Source: Clostridiaceae bacterium Marseille-Q4149
GTDB lineage: Bacteria > Bacillota > Clostridia > Oscillospirales > Oscillospiraceae
Direction: 5' to 3'
Length of the DNA: 64,000 nt
Assembly: GCA_018228685.1 (NCBI GenBank)
Contig: CP073691.1
Span: forward strand, 2,542,001-2,606,000
Every line of letters starts with the position of its first letter. Within the stretch, counting starts at the first letter, position 1. Below, piece by piece: positions 41,568-50,033 of this stretch. The notes beneath the pieces were generated by a model. The model saw only the letters and a program-made list of their open reading frames with translations. It was not told the origin of the DNA and did not search any database. Made by a program: the position numbers and the translations under genes.

Positions 41568-42695
41568 TCACCGAGCGACAGAGCAATAAAAACGGATGAG
41601 ATTCTCCACTGCGGCGGACAGATTTTCCCGGCAGGAAACCCGCACCTGTTCAAAGGGCAGGGGCAGAGGATTGACGGGGAAGGCGGCGGTGAGGCCCAGC
41701 TCATAGGCCCGGGGTAGGACGGAGACGTCCACCGCCCCGGCCAGGGCCGCGCAGGGAACTCTCAGCTCCCGGGCCCGCCGGGCCACGCCGATGACGGCCT
41801 TGCCGCCCAGGCTCTGGCTGTCCAGCCTGCCCTCGCCGGTTATGATCAGGTCCGCGTCCGCCGCCAGATGGGGGAAATCCGCCGCGTCCAGCAGCATCTC
41901 CACCCCCGGCCGCAGCCGGGCGTTCAGCAGGGCCGCCGCTCCCGCGCCGAAGCCGCCTGCCGCGCCGCCGCCGGGCATGTCCAGCACGTCCCGTCCCGTG
42001 TCCAGGCGCAGCACCGCCGCCAGATGGGCCAGGCCCGCGTCCAGCAGCTGCACCATGTCCGGGTCCGCCCCCTTCTGGGGGCCGAACACGGCGGCAGCGC
42101 CCCGGGGGCCGCACAGTGGGTTGTCCACGTCGCACAGCACCGTCACCGGCGGCAGAGGCTCCAGGTTTTCGGCGCAGATGCGGTGGATATCCCCCAGTGT
42201 GCCGCCGGTGGGGACAAAGGTCCGGCCCCGGCGGTCGTAAAATTCCACGCCCAGGGCAGCGGCGGCGCCGCAGCCGCCGTCGTTGGTGGCGCTGCCGCCC
42301 AGGCCCAGCAGCAGACGCCTGGCCCCATGGCGGGCGGCGTGCAGCAGCAGCTGGCCCACGCCGTAGGTGGTGGCCTCCGCCGGATGCAGGTCCGTTCCGG
42401 CCAGAGGCAGTCCTGCGGCGGCTGCCAGCTCCACAACGGCGGTGCCGTCAGGCAGCAGGCCGTAAAACCCCGGCGCCGTGCCGCCATAGGGGCCCGTGCA
42501 GGGGCATTCGATCCGCTGGCCGCCGCAGGCCGCCAGAAACGCCTCCACCGTACCCTCGCCGCCGTCGGCCAGGGGGATGGAGAGCACCTGTGCCCCGGGG
42601 TCCGCCCGCCCGATGGCCTCCCGGGCCACGGCGCAGAAGTCCCGGGCGGACAGGGTGCCCTTGAAGGAATCGGGGATAAGAATGTATTTGTGCAT
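41568..42695 (-). CDS. Glycerate kinase (GarK/GlxK type)
   Basis: It phosphorylates glycerate (family members give 2- or 3-phosphoglycerate) with ATP. The 375-residue protein starts at 42695, after GGGAGG; an in-frame open extension upstream lacks a site. Typical motifs are ILIPDSFKGTLSA, ADGGEGTVEAF, LLLGLGGSATNDGGCGAAAALG, CDVDNPLCGPRGAAAVFGPQKG and DLIITGEGRLDSQS. It may act with hydroxypyruvate/glycerate metabolism; the 2-hydroxyacid dehydrogenase at 34.8 kb could be relevant but is six kilobases away. Confidence 0.94.
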   Translation of the reverse strand: MHKYILIPDSFKGTLSARDFCAVAREAIGRADPGAQVLSIPLADGGEGTVEAFLAACGGQRIECPCTGPYGGTAPGFYGLLPDGTAVVELAAAAGLPLAGTDLHPAEATTYGVGQLLLHAARHGARRLLLGLGGSATNDGGCGAAAALGVEFYDRRGRTFVPTGGTLGDIHRICAENLEPLPPVTVLCDVDNPLCGPRGAAAVFGPQKGADPDMVQLLDAGLAHLAAVLRLDTGRDVLDMPGGGAAGGFGAGAAALLNARLRPGVEMLLDAADFPHLAADADLIITGEGRLDSQSLGGKAVIGVARRARELRVPCAALAGAVDVSVLPRAYELGLTAAFPVNPLPLPFEQVRVSCRENLSAAVENLIRFYCSVAR

Positions 42696-42755
42696 ATTGC
42701 ACCTCCCGGTGTAGCTTGTTGTCCATAGGATACTCCATCGGGGGAAAAATAACAA

Positions 42756-42780
42756 GAGGGCGCGGCCCAGCCGCGCCCTC
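42756..42780 (-). terminator. Terminator downstream of the ferredoxin gene
   Basis: GAGGGCGCGGC (42756-42766), loop CCA, exact complement (42770-42780). On the minus strand it is followed by TTGTTATTTTT. Confidence 0.85.
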
Positions 42781-42811
42781 CTGGGGGTGTCCTCCCAATT
42801 GTACCATTTTC

Positions 42812-42915
42812 GGCGGCAATCCGCCCTCTGCCCCGGCCCGCCGAGGGCAGCGGGCCCTACGGACTTGGCTCTCCCTCTGGGAGAGCTGTCGGCGCAGCCG
42901 ACTGAGAGGGCCCGC
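42812..42915. repeat. Dispersed intergenic repeat with multi-hairpin fold
   Basis: Four stems lie side by side: CGGCGG/CCGCC near 42812-42824, CTGCCC/GGGCAG (42828-42850), GCTCTCCC/GGGAGAGC (42868-42886) and GTCGGC/GCCGAC (42888-42902). The last two are enclosed by GGGCCCT/AGGGCCC (42852-42858 with 42907-42913), giving a three-way junction. The core GGCTCTCCC..GGGAGAGCTGTCGGC..GCCGACTGAGAGGG resembles, from memory, a repeat abundant between genes of gut Clostridia such as Faecalibacterium. Confidence 0.65.
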
Positions 42916-42933
42916 GTCCCCCCCGCCTTTTGT

Positions 42934-43122
42934 TCACCGGATCTCGATGGCCCCTACCGGGCAGCTGTCCGCCGCCTCCTGGGCCGCCAGCCGGCACTCC
43001 TCCGGCACCGGGCCGCTGATGGCCCGGGCGGGTTCCCCGGGATCCAGGGTAAACACGTCCGGGCATACTGCCGGACACAGCCCACACTGGATGCACGTTT
43101 TCGCATGGACCATAGCCTGCAT
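42934..43122 (-). CDS. Single-cluster [4Fe-4S] ferredoxin
   Basis: A 62-residue electron carrier. The cluster ligands are CIQCGLCPAVCP (three cysteines near the N-terminus plus a fourth) and the distant SCPVGAIEIR. This is the compact form with one cluster, not the clostridial 2[4Fe-4S] form. The acidic middle (LDPGEPARAISGPVPEEC) separates the two ligand regions. GGAGGGGCGG precedes the ATG. Its redox partners are not encoded nearby. Confidence 0.92.
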   Translation of the reverse strand: MQAMVHAKTCIQCGLCPAVCPDVFTLDPGEPARAISGPVPEECRLAAQEAADSCPVGAIEIR

Positions 43123-43192
43123 ATTCCGCCCCTCCTTTCCGTTGATCTGCCCATAGTCTGCCCCGTTTCCCGGGGAATTATCGCCTGCTGCC

Positions 43193-43221
43193 TTGCCCGG
43201 GGCAACAAATCATGCTATACT
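43193..43221 (+). promoter_or_regulatory. mnmE promoter
   Basis: TTGCCC (43193-43198), 17 bases, TATACT (43216-43221). Confidence 0.7.
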
Positions 43222-43254
43222 GACAGCATGTATGTATAAAAGGAGTGCGTTTCC

Positions 43255-44622
43255 ATGTCTGATACCATCGCCGCCATTGCCACGGCCCCGGGGCCGTCGG
43301 CCATTGGCGTGGTGCGCCTGTCCGGGCCGGACACCTGCACCGTGCTGGACCGGGTGTTCCGCCCGAAAAACGGCCGCCCCATGTCCCGGCAGGAGCCCCG
43401 CCGCCTGGTGCTGGGGGACGTGCTGGACCGGGACGGCCAGGTCATCGACAGCGCCTTGGCGGTGCTGTTCCCCGGCCCCGGCAGCTACACCGGCCAGGAC
43501 TGCGGCGAGCTGCAGTGCCACGGAAGCCCGGTGGTGCTGGACGCGGCCCTGGCCGCCATGCTTGCCGCCGGAGCCCGCCAGGCCAAGGGCGGCGAGTTCA
43601 CCCGCCGGGCCTTTCTCAACGGCCGCATGGACCTTTTGCAGGCGGAGGCCGTGGCGGACCTGATCGACGCCGAGACCGCCCAGGCGGCCCACAACGCCGT
43701 GGGCCAGCTGGAGGGGGTCCTCAGCCGCACCGTGGCGGAGATCTACGACGGCCTGATGGCCATTGTCTCCCGGTTTTACGCCGTGGTGGACTATCCCGAC
43801 GAGGACATCGGCGACCTCCAGCGGGAGGACATGCTGGATACCCTCCGCCGCGCCGAAAACCGGCTGGAGGAGCTGCTGGCCACCTTCTCCCGGGGAAAGC
43901 TCCTGAAATTAGGGGTCCCCACGGTGATCCTGGGCCGCCCCAACGTGGGCAAGTCCTCCCTGCTCAACGCCCTGCTGGGCTATGACCGGGCCATTGTCAC
44001 CGACGTGGCCGGAACCACCCGGGACACGGTGGAGGAAAAGGTCCGGGTGGGCCATGTGCTGCTGCGCCTGTGCGACACGGCGGGCATTCACCAGACGGAG
44101 GACGCCGTGGAGAAGATCGGCGTGGAGCGGGCCCGGGCCGCCGCCCGCCAGGCCTCCCTGGCCCTGCTGGTGCTGGACGGCTCCACCCCCCTGACCGATG
44201 CCGACCGGGAGGCCATGGACCTGGCCCGGCAGGCGCCCAACCTACTGGTGGCGGTGAACAAATCCGACCTGCCCCGGGCGGTGGACATCGGCCGACTGGC
44301 CGACGAGTTCGACAACGTGGTGTCCCTGTCCGCCCGCAGCGGCGAGGGGGTGTCCGTCCTGTGCGACGCCATCGGAGCCATGTACCCCGCCGGGGAGGGC
44401 CGCCCCGGGGAGCTGCTGACCAATGCCCGCCAGGCCGACGCCGTGTCCCGGGCTCTGGCCTCCGTCCGCAGCGCCCGCAGCGCCCTGCGTATCGGCATGA
44501 CCCCGGACGTGGTGCTCACCGACGCCGAGGCCGCCCTGGAGGCTCTGGGGGAGCTGAACGGAAAACACATCCGGGACGACCTGATCCAGACCATTTTCTC
44601 CCGCTTCTGCGTGGGAAAATAA
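43255..44622 (+). CDS. mnmE: tRNA uridine-5-carboxymethylaminomethyl modification GTPase MnmE
   Basis: With MnmG it builds the cmnm5U34 modification in the wobble position of several tRNAs. The 455-residue protein has the N-terminal folate-binding domain (AIATAPGPSAIGVVRLSGPD), the G domain (G1 GRPNVGKSSLLNALLG, G2/G3 region GTTRDTVEE and DTAGIHQT, G4 NKSD), and the C-terminal FCVGK with the catalytic cysteine, Cys452. AAAAGGAG precedes the ATG. Usually mnmG is next; here a hairpin-rich gap and an HxlR gene follow instead. Confidence 0.97.
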   Translation: MSDTIAAIATAPGPSAIGVVRLSGPDTCTVLDRVFRPKNGRPMSRQEPRRLVLGDVLDRDGQVIDSALAVLFPGPGSYTGQDCGELQCHGSPVVLDAALAAMLAAGARQAKGGEFTRRAFLNGRMDLLQAEAVADLIDAETAQAAHNAVGQLEGVLSRTVAEIYDGLMAIVSRFYAVVDYPDEDIGDLQREDMLDTLRRAENRLEELLATFSRGKLLKLGVPTVILGRPNVGKSSLLNALLGYDRAIVTDVAGTTRDTVEEKVRVGHVLLRLCDTAGIHQTEDAVEKIGVERARAAARQASLALLVLDGSTPLTDADREAMDLARQAPNLLVAVNKSDLPRAVDIGRLADEFDNVVSLSARSGEGVSVLCDAIGAMYPAGEGRPGELLTNARQADAVSRALASVRSARSALRIGMTPDVVLTDAEAALEALGELNGKHIRDDLIQTIFSRFCVGK

Positions 44623-44637
44623 AAAGACGCAAAAAAC

Positions 44638-44714
44638 GCCGGGACAGGGCTTTCCGTCCCGGCCTGTCCCGGATAAAAACCGGGACAAAGCCCGGCTTTT
44701 GCGGGACGTCCCGC
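44638..44714. terminator. Cluster of GGGAC/GTCCC hairpins after mnmE
   Basis: GCCGGGAC/GTCCCGGC (44638-44645 with 44656-44663), TGTCCCGG/CCGGGACA (44665-44672 with 44680-44687) and GCGGGACGTCCCGC (44701-44714). A further CCGGGACAGCTTTT follows at about 44721. No strong T run ends any of them; together they probably act as the mnmE terminator. Confidence 0.6.
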
Positions 44715-44745
44715 CTGAAACCGGGACAGCTTTTGGGGAGGTTTT

Positions 44746-45087
44746 ATGGACAGGAGTGAGGCAAAGAAAAAGGACCAGCTGCCCGCCTGTCCGGTGGAGA
44801 CCACGCTGACCTTGATCGGCGACAAGTGGAAGGTGCTGATCCTCCGGGACCTGATGCCGGGCACCAAGCGCTTCAGCGAGCTGAGAAAATCCGTGGGCGA
44901 TGTGTCCCAGAAGGTGCTCGCCGCCCAGCTGCGGGACATGGAGAAAAGCGGCCTGGTCCACCGGGAGGTCTATGCCGAGGTGCCGCCCCGGGTGGAGTAT
45001 TCCCTGACCCTGCTGAGCCGGAGCCTGAAGCCCATTCTGGACTCCATGTGGGCCTGGGGCGAGGGATACAAGGCATCCCTGGAATGA
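44746..45087 (+). CDS. HxlR-family winged-helix transcriptional regulator
   Basis: A 113-residue DNA-binding protein. The family core is CPVETTLTLIGDKWKVLILRDL, FSELRKSVGDVSQKVLAAQLRDMEKSGLV and the C-terminal SLKPILDSMWAWG. Cys15 is the conserved cysteine that in some homologues senses formaldehyde, quinones or disulfide stress. GGGGAGG is four bases before the ATG. No divergently transcribed target lies next to it, so its regulon is not visible. Confidence 0.93.
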   Translation: MDRSEAKKKDQLPACPVETTLTLIGDKWKVLILRDLMPGTKRFSELRKSVGDVSQKVLAAQLRDMEKSGLVHREVYAEVPPRVEYSLTLLSRSLKPILDSMWAWGEGYKASLE

Positions 45088-45090
45088 AAA

Positions 45091-45137
45091 AACGCCGTGA
45101 AGCGCTTGAAAAAGAAGCGCTTCACGGCGTTTTTTTG
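45091..45137. terminator. Bidirectional terminator between hxlR and the Smr gene
   Basis: AACGCCGTGAAGCGCTT (45091-45107) pairs with its exact complement (45115-45131); A6 and T7 flank it. Confidence 0.93.
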
Positions 45138-45476
45138 CTATTTTTTCAGCAGAACATAGGTGACGCCCCGGTTTTCGGCGTCCAGATCCCGGTCCTGCCG
45201 CAGCCGGGGGCACAGGGCCAGCCACCGGCGGGCCTCCTGGTTGAAGATGCTGAACTCCTCCCCGGGCAGGAAGCACAGCTCCTGCTGCCGCAGCCAGGTG
45301 CGGCAGGCAGTGCGCAGCCGCCCGCCCTTGCCGGAGGAGCCGTAGCCATGGATCAGCTTCATGGCCGGGGTCCCCATTTTCCGGGCGGCCTCCACCTCCG
45401 CCGCCAGGCGGCGGAGGGCTTCCGCGGCGTCGGGCCGCCCCAGCTCCAGATTCAGCTCCCGCACGGGTCTGTCCAT
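45138..45476 (-). CDS. Smr-domain protein
   Basis: A 112-residue small MutS-related domain protein. The diagnostic motif is KLIHGYGSSGKGGRLRTA (HGxG...GKGxLR), and the beginning ELNLELGRPDAAEAL matches the Smr start (LDLHG region, without the DLHG). Smr domains bind or nick nucleic acid; stand-alone forms are of unknown role. ATG 45476 follows GGAGGAG and overlaps the upstream amidotransferase gene by 25 bases. A longer frame upstream only shadows that gene. Confidence 0.83.
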   Translation of the reverse strand: MDRPVRELNLELGRPDAAEALRRLAAEVEAARKMGTPAMKLIHGYGSSGKGGRLRTACRTWLRQQELCFLPGEEFSIFNQEARRWLALCPRLRQDRDLDAENRGVTYVLLKK

Positions 45477-46066
45477 GGTTCTCCTCCTATCAGTGCAGCG
45501 AAATAGGCAAACAGGGCCTCTGCCCCGGGGGCGTCCGCCCGGCGCAGGCCATAGCTCTGGCGCTCCGGGTGCCACTGGACCCCCAGCACCGGCAGCTGCC
45601 GGTGGACCGCCGCCTCCACCACGCCGTCCGGGGACCACTGCACCGCCTGTAAGGGCGGGGCCAGGCGGTCCACCGCCTGGTGGTGGCAGCTGGTGACGGC
45701 GGGAGCTTCCCCCAGCAGACGGGCCATCAGCCCCTCCGCCCGGGTGGGGTGCACCAGATCGCCCCGGGGCAGCTGGTGGCCGGGGATATCCCGCAGGGTC
45801 CCGCCCCAGTGGACGTTCAAGGCCTGGAGTCCCCGGCAGATCCCCAGAATGGGCCGCCGGGACCGGGCAAAGGAGTCGATCAGAAAGGACTCCGTTCCCG
45901 GAAGGGGGCCCCGGATGTCCCCGCCGCCGGGCAGCAGCAGTCCCCCGCAGTCCAGACTGCGGTACAGGTCCCGGCACAGGACCACCCGGGCCCCGGCGCT
46001 CTCCAGTGCCGCCAGATAGTTTTCATATTGACCCGGCACACCGTACAGATAAACAGCAGGCTTCAT
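45452..46066 (-). CDS. Class I glutamine amidotransferase/gamma-glutamyl hydrolase family (C26)
   Basis: A 204-residue hydrolase of the peptidase C26 class, the group of PuuD-type gamma-glutamyl-GABA hydrolases. The catalytic cysteine lies in LGICRGLQALN, and GVQWHPERQ supplies His and Glu. The oxyanion and substrate regions (LLLPGGGDIRGP, HPTRAEG) fit. Gamma-glutamylated amines or folate-like gamma-glutamyl compounds are family substrates; none can be assigned. It overlaps the Smr gene by 25 bases, so the two are coupled. Confidence 0.87.
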   Translation of the reverse strand: MKPAVYLYGVPGQYENYLAALESAGARVVLCRDLYRSLDCGGLLLPGGGDIRGPLPGTESFLIDSFARSRRPILGICRGLQALNVHWGGTLRDIPGHQLPRGDLVHPTRAEGLMARLLGEAPAVTSCHHQAVDRLAPPLQAVQWSPDGVVEAAVHRQLPVLGVQWHPERQSYGLRRADAPGAEALFAYFAALIGGEPWTDPCGS

Positions 46067-46182
46067 AGCGTTCCCCTCCCCTGTCTATTATGCGGCGGCG
46101 GGGAAAATTATGCCGGGACGGCGGACAAAACAATAAATCCGAACCCACGGCCAATCGGCAAAGGGTTCGGATTCTATTGTGT

Positions 46183-46258
46183 TGGTGGACCTGAAGGGAT
46201 TCGAACCCTCGACCTCTCGGATGCGAACCGAACGCTCTCCCAGCTGAGCTACAAGCCC
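46183..46258 (-). tRNA. tRNA-Ala (anticodon CGC)
   Basis: On the minus strand the 76-base cloverleaf starts GGGCTTG and ends CAGGTCC-A-CCA, with the CCA encoded. The acceptor holds the G3:U70 pair that marks alanine tRNAs. D stem GCTC/GAGC, anticodon stem TTCGG/CCGAG with loop TTCGCAT, T stem GAGGG/CCCTT with TTCGAAT. The anticodon CGC reads GCG. Confidence 0.96.
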
Positions 46259-46289
46259 ATATGAACAGGGCAGTACACCCTGCTCATCT

Positions 46290-46317
46290 ATTATACACAT
46301 TTCCCGGCGGATTGCAA
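46290..46317 (-). promoter_or_regulatory. tRNA-Ala promoter
   Basis: Minus-strand TTGCAA (46317-46312), 16 bases, TATAAT (46295-46290), about 32 bases before the tRNA; a CAGGG/CCCTG hairpin lies between. Confidence 0.75.
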
Positions 46318-46372
46318 GCATTTTCTTCCCCGGCGGGCAAAAATCCGGTTCCGGCGGCGGGGCGGGAGCCGA

Positions 46373-46401
46373 TTGTAAAGCCTTCTGATTTGTGATAAAA
46401 T
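46373..46401 (+). promoter_or_regulatory. Helicase gene promoter
   Basis: TTGTAA (46373-46378), 17 bases, TAAAAT (46396-46401). Confidence 0.65.
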
Positions 46402-46436
46402 GCATGCCGGACCATAAAAGACAAAGGAGGCGCGCC

Positions 46437-48704
46437 ATGGACCGGGAAGCCTTTGACCGGAAATATGCCGCCCGGCTGAACCGCCAGCAGCAGGAGGCGG
46501 TGCACGCCGTGGAGGGCCCTGTGCTGCTGCTGGCGGTGCCCGGCAGCGGGAAAACCACCGTGCTGGTGACCCGCCTGGGTTATATGCTGTGCTGCTGCGG
46601 CATTGCGCCGGACCAGATCCTCACCATGACCTATACCCGGGCCGCCGCCGGGGAGATGAAGCAGCGCTTTGCCGCCCTGTTCGGCCAGGACTGCCCCCAT
46701 CCCCCGGAGATCCGCACCATCAACGGCGTATCCTCCAAGATCATCGCCTACTATGCCCAAAATTGCGGCAAAAGGCCGCCCTTCATCCTGGCGGAGGACG
46801 AGAGTGCCCTGGCGAAGCTGGTTTCGGACCTGTACCGGGACCTGTGCGGCGAGTACCCCACCCAGAGCGTGGTGAAGGAGCTGCGCAAGAGCATCGCCTA
46901 TGCCAAAAATATGATGCTGCCGGAGGAGCGGCTGGGGGAGCTGGACACCGGCTTCGAGAAATTCCCGGAGCTGTACCGGGAATACGGCAAGGCCCTGCGG
47001 GACAATAAATGGATGGACTATGACGACCAGATGGTGTACGCCAAAAAAATTCTGGAGTTCCACGAGGATGTGCGGACCCATTTTCAGAACCGCTTCCCCT
47101 ATATCTGCGTGGACGAATCCCAGGACACCTCCCGGATCCAGCACGCCATCATCCGCCTGCTGGCCGGGAAAAGCGGCAACATCTTCATGGTAGGCGACGA
47201 GGACCAGAGCATCTATGGCTTCCGGGCCGCCTATCCGGATGCCCTGATGCAGTTTGAACAGACCTATCCCGGGGCCCGGGTGCTGCTGATGGAGGAAAAC
47301 TACCGCTCCACGCCGGAAATTCTCCGGGCGGCGGACGCCTTCATCCGGAAAAATCACCACCGCCGCCCCAAGACCATCCACCCCACCCGGGCCTCCGGCG
47401 CTGCCGTCCGGGTGATCTACGCCATGGACCGGGCCGACCAGTACCCCTGGCTGGTGAATATGGCGGCCAGCGTCCGGGAGGAGACGGCGGTGCTTTACCG
47501 CAACAACGACAGCGCCCTGCCGCTGATCGACCTGCTGGACCGGGGCGGGATACCCTATCGCTGCCGCCGGATGGACGACGCCTTTTTCACCCACCGGATC
47601 GTGGCGGACATCCGGGACATCATCGCCCTGGCCCATGACCAGACGGACGCGGAGACCTTCCTGCGAATTTACTACAAGGTCGGCGGCGGAATTTCCAAAA
47701 AGGCGGCGGAGTATGCCTGCCAGAAAAGCCGGGCCAACGGAGGCTCCATCCTTCGGGAGCTGCTGGGCTTTCCGCAGCTGTCCCAATACGGCAGGGACAG
47801 CGCCGCCGCTCTGCTGACCATGCTGCCCATGCTTTTGCAGGACAACGCCGCCCAGGGCCTGAGCCGCATCTGGGACGGCCTGCGCTACCGGGACTATGCG
47901 GAGCGCCAGAAGCTGGACGGCGGCAAATATGAAATTCTCTGTCTGCTGGCCCGGCAGGAGACCGGGCTGGAGGGGCTGTGCCGCCGCCTGGACGAGCTGC
48001 AGGCCCTGGTGTCGGCCCCCTCCCTGCCCTGCGGCGGGGGACTGATCCTGTCCACCGTCCACTCCAGCAAGGGCCTGGAGTACGACACGGTGTATCTGCT
48101 GGACGTGCTGGACGGCATCCTTCCGGCGGTGACGGAGCCGAAGGACGCCGGGCAGCAGGACCAGTATCAGGAGGAGCGGCGGCTGTTCTATGTGGCCGTG
48201 ACCCGGGCCCGGAATCGGCTGTATCTGTTCGCCTGCCGGAATCGGGAGTCCGCCTTTGCCGACGAGCTGCGCCGGGAGCTGCCCCGGGAATACATCGGGC
48301 CGGAGGACGTGTTCGCCTCCCTGAATACGGAGCCGTGCGGAAAGCACTATCGCCACGCCGAAAAGGGCGGCGGCGTGATCCGGGCCTGCTGCCGGGGGCA
48401 GTGCATGGTGGCCTATGCCTCCGGCGAGACGGAGTTCCTGACCCTGGGCCAGATGGTGGACCGGCGGGCCGTGGCCTGGAGGGCCCCGGACCGGCCGGCT
48501 CCGGCGGCATTGCCCCGGGAGCAGGCGGCGCTGCCGCCGTCCGGGGTCCGTTCCGGGCAGAGGGCCGTCCACAGGGTTTTCGGACCGGGAACCGTGTTGT
48601 CCTTCCGGGACCCCATCGTGGAGATACGCTTTCCTGCCAAGGGGGACAAGAAATTCGTCCTGTCCGACTCGGTGCAGCGGGGACTGCTGCGCCTTGAGGA
48701 GTGA
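46437..48704 (+). CDS. UvrD/PcrA-like superfamily 1 DNA helicase
   Basis: A 755-residue 3'-5' helicase of the UvrD/PcrA group. Motif Q/I is LNRQQQEAVHAVEGPVLLLA with Walker A at 33-41 (AVPGSGKTT); motif II is CVDESQDTS; motif III FMVGDEDQSIYGFR; motif IV ENYRST; motif V TVHSSKGLEYDTVY; motif VI EERRLFYVAVTRAR. The C-terminus VHRVFGPGTVLSF...VEIRFPAKGDKKF is a Tudor-like PcrA tail. ATG 46437 follows AAAGGAGG. It is longer than a minimal helicase and shorter than AddA; repair or anti-recombination is the likely role. Confidence 0.92.
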   Translation: MDREAFDRKYAARLNRQQQEAVHAVEGPVLLLAVPGSGKTTVLVTRLGYMLCCCGIAPDQILTMTYTRAAAGEMKQRFAALFGQDCPHPPEIRTINGVSSKIIAYYAQNCGKRPPFILAEDESALAKLVSDLYRDLCGEYPTQSVVKELRKSIAYAKNMMLPEERLGELDTGFEKFPELYREYGKALRDNKWMDYDDQMVYAKKILEFHEDVRTHFQNRFPYICVDESQDTSRIQHAIIRLLAGKSGNIFMVGDEDQSIYGFRAAYPDALMQFEQTYPGARVLLMEENYRSTPEILRAADAFIRKNHHRRPKTIHPTRASGAAVRVIYAMDRADQYPWLVNMAASVREETAVLYRNNDSALPLIDLLDRGGIPYRCRRMDDAFFTHRIVADIRDIIALAHDQTDAETFLRIYYKVGGGISKKAAEYACQKSRANGGSILRELLGFPQLSQYGRDSAAALLTMLPMLLQDNAAQGLSRIWDGLRYRDYAERQKLDGGKYEILCLLARQETGLEGLCRRLDELQALVSAPSLPCGGGLILSTVHSSKGLEYDTVYLLDVLDGILPAVTEPKDAGQQDQYQEERRLFYVAVTRARNRLYLFACRNRESAFADELRRELPREYIGPEDVFASLNTEPCGKHYRHAEKGGGVIRACCRGQCMVAYASGETEFLTLGQMVDRRAVAWRAPDRPAPAALPREQAALPPSGVRSGQRAVHRVFGPGTVLSFRDPIVEIRFPAKGDKKFVLSDSVQRGLLRLEE

Positions 48705-48840
48705 GGGAGTGTCGGTATTTTTCCAGATTCAGGAAATTTCTGCATGATACTGTTCATTCTGGGGAAACATAAACAGTGAAAAAGTAGATATGTCAGGGAC
48801 GTTGTATAAGGAAATTGTATGACGCATTCGCCGAAATGTG

Positions 48841-48868
48841 TTGCATTTTTTGGGGCGTGTATTATAAT
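48841..48868 (+). promoter_or_regulatory. V-type ATPase operon promoter
   Basis: TTGCAT (48841-48846), 16 bases, TATAAT (48863-48868), about 54 bases before the first ATG. The stretch 48705-48840 shows no gene. Confidence 0.75.
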
Positions 48869-48921
48869 ATGGACATACCCGCAGTTCTATCAGGCAAATA
48901 CAGACAAGAAGGTGATCAATT

Positions 48922-49482
48922 ATGGAACTTCAGATTCAGGATCTTGTTTCTTCCATCAAAAAGGACGGCATCGACAGCGCAAATCAGCAGGCCGCCGCGA
49001 TTCTGGCCGACGCCCGGAAGCAGGCGGACGCCATCATCGCCGACGCAAAGAGTCAGGCGGATAAGCTGCGGGACGACGCCAAGGCCGAGATCGAGGTGTT
49101 CAAAAACAGCGCCCAGCTCAGCGCCCAGCAGGCCAAGCGGGACGCGGTTCTGGCCTTCCGGCAGGAGGTGCAGCAGGAGTTTGAGAAAATCCTGGCCGCC
49201 GACGTGGGCAAGGCTCTGGACCAGCAGACGCTGGCCAAGCTCATCCAGGCAGCCCTTCAGGGAGAGGACGTTTCCGGCTACGCCGTGGAGGTGGGCCAGG
49301 TGACGGACGGCATCCGCCAGCAGCTGGCCCAGGAGCTGAAAAACGGCCTGGAGCTCCGCCCCTCCAAGAAGGTGGGCGCAGGCTTCCGGCTGGCCGCCAA
49401 GGACGGCTCCGGCTATTTTGACTGCTCCGACCAGGAGATCGCGGAGATGCTCATGCCCTTCTTCCGGGATATGCACCTGTAA
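48922..49482 (+). CDS. ntpE: V-type ATPase peripheral stalk subunit E
   Basis: The first gene of the operon, 186 residues. The N-terminal half is a long coiled coil of Ala/Glu/Lys/Gln (QQAAAILADARKQADAIIADAKSQADKL), the peripheral-stalk helix, and the C-terminal half is a compact globular domain that would bind the A3B3 head (VGAGFRLAAKDGSGYFDCSDQEIAEML). The last segment matches subunit E. Usually a subunit G/H gene accompanies it; none is adjacent here. Confidence 0.9.
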   Translation: MELQIQDLVSSIKKDGIDSANQQAAAILADARKQADAIIADAKSQADKLRDDAKAEIEVFKNSAQLSAQQAKRDAVLAFRQEVQQEFEKILAADVGKALDQQTLAKLIQAALQGEDVSGYAVEVGQVTDGIRQQLAQELKNGLELRPSKKVGAGFRLAAKDGSGYFDCSDQEIAEMLMPFFRDMHL

Positions 49483-49493
49483 GGGGGCGGCCT

Positions 49494-50015
49494 ATGGCTT
49501 CCTACTACTATCTCATCTCCAGCCTGCCCATGCTCCGGACCCAGGGGGAGCCTCCCATGGACTACGCCGCTTTTCTGGCCATGTGCCGCTCGGCGGTCAG
49601 CGCCGGGGTATACCGGACGCTGGAGGAGCTGACGGTGGACTCGGACAAGGGGCCGCTGCTGTCGGAGTGGGCCGGGTTTTACAAGGCCCTGTGCCGGGAG
49701 CTGACCTATCAGCGGAATGTGAAGCTGGGCCGGCCCTGCGCCGTGCCCTCCGACCGGGACGCCGGCATTGTCCAGACGGTGACGGCGGCGGTAAACGCCG
49801 AAAATCCCCTGGAGGGGGAGCGGCTGCTGCTGGACCTGGAATTCCGCCGCCTGGACGGCATGATCGGCCTGCACAACTTCGATGACCACGCCCTGTACGG
49901 CTACGCCATGAAGCTGCAGCTGCTGGAGCGGCAGCGGACCTTCCGGTATGAGTCCGGCAAGCGGGCCTTCGACGGCCTGATGCAGAACATCCGCCAGCAG
50001 GTTTCCAGCCTATAA
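49494..50015 (+). CDS. DUF2764 protein, V-type ATPase operon subunit (C-like position)
   Basis: A 173-residue protein starting ASYYYLISSLPMLRTQG, the recognisable start of DUF2764 proteins, which occupy this place in V-ATPase operons of Bacteroidetes, spirochaetes and chlamydiae. It is much shorter than the normal subunit C (about 330 residues) but sits where C would be encoded and probably fills its socket role between stalk and rotor. Spacing to both neighbours is 11 and 18 bases. The assignment to DUF2764 rests on memory of the family and on position. Confidence 0.75.
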   Translation: MASYYYLISSLPMLRTQGEPPMDYAAFLAMCRSAVSAGVYRTLEELTVDSDKGPLLSEWAGFYKALCRELTYQRNVKLGRPCAVPSDRDAGIVQTVTAAVNAENPLEGERLLLDLEFRRLDGMIGLHNFDDHALYGYAMKLQLLERQRTFRYESGKRAFDGLMQNIRQQVSSL

Positions 50016-50033
50016 CGAAACAGGAGAATCAAA

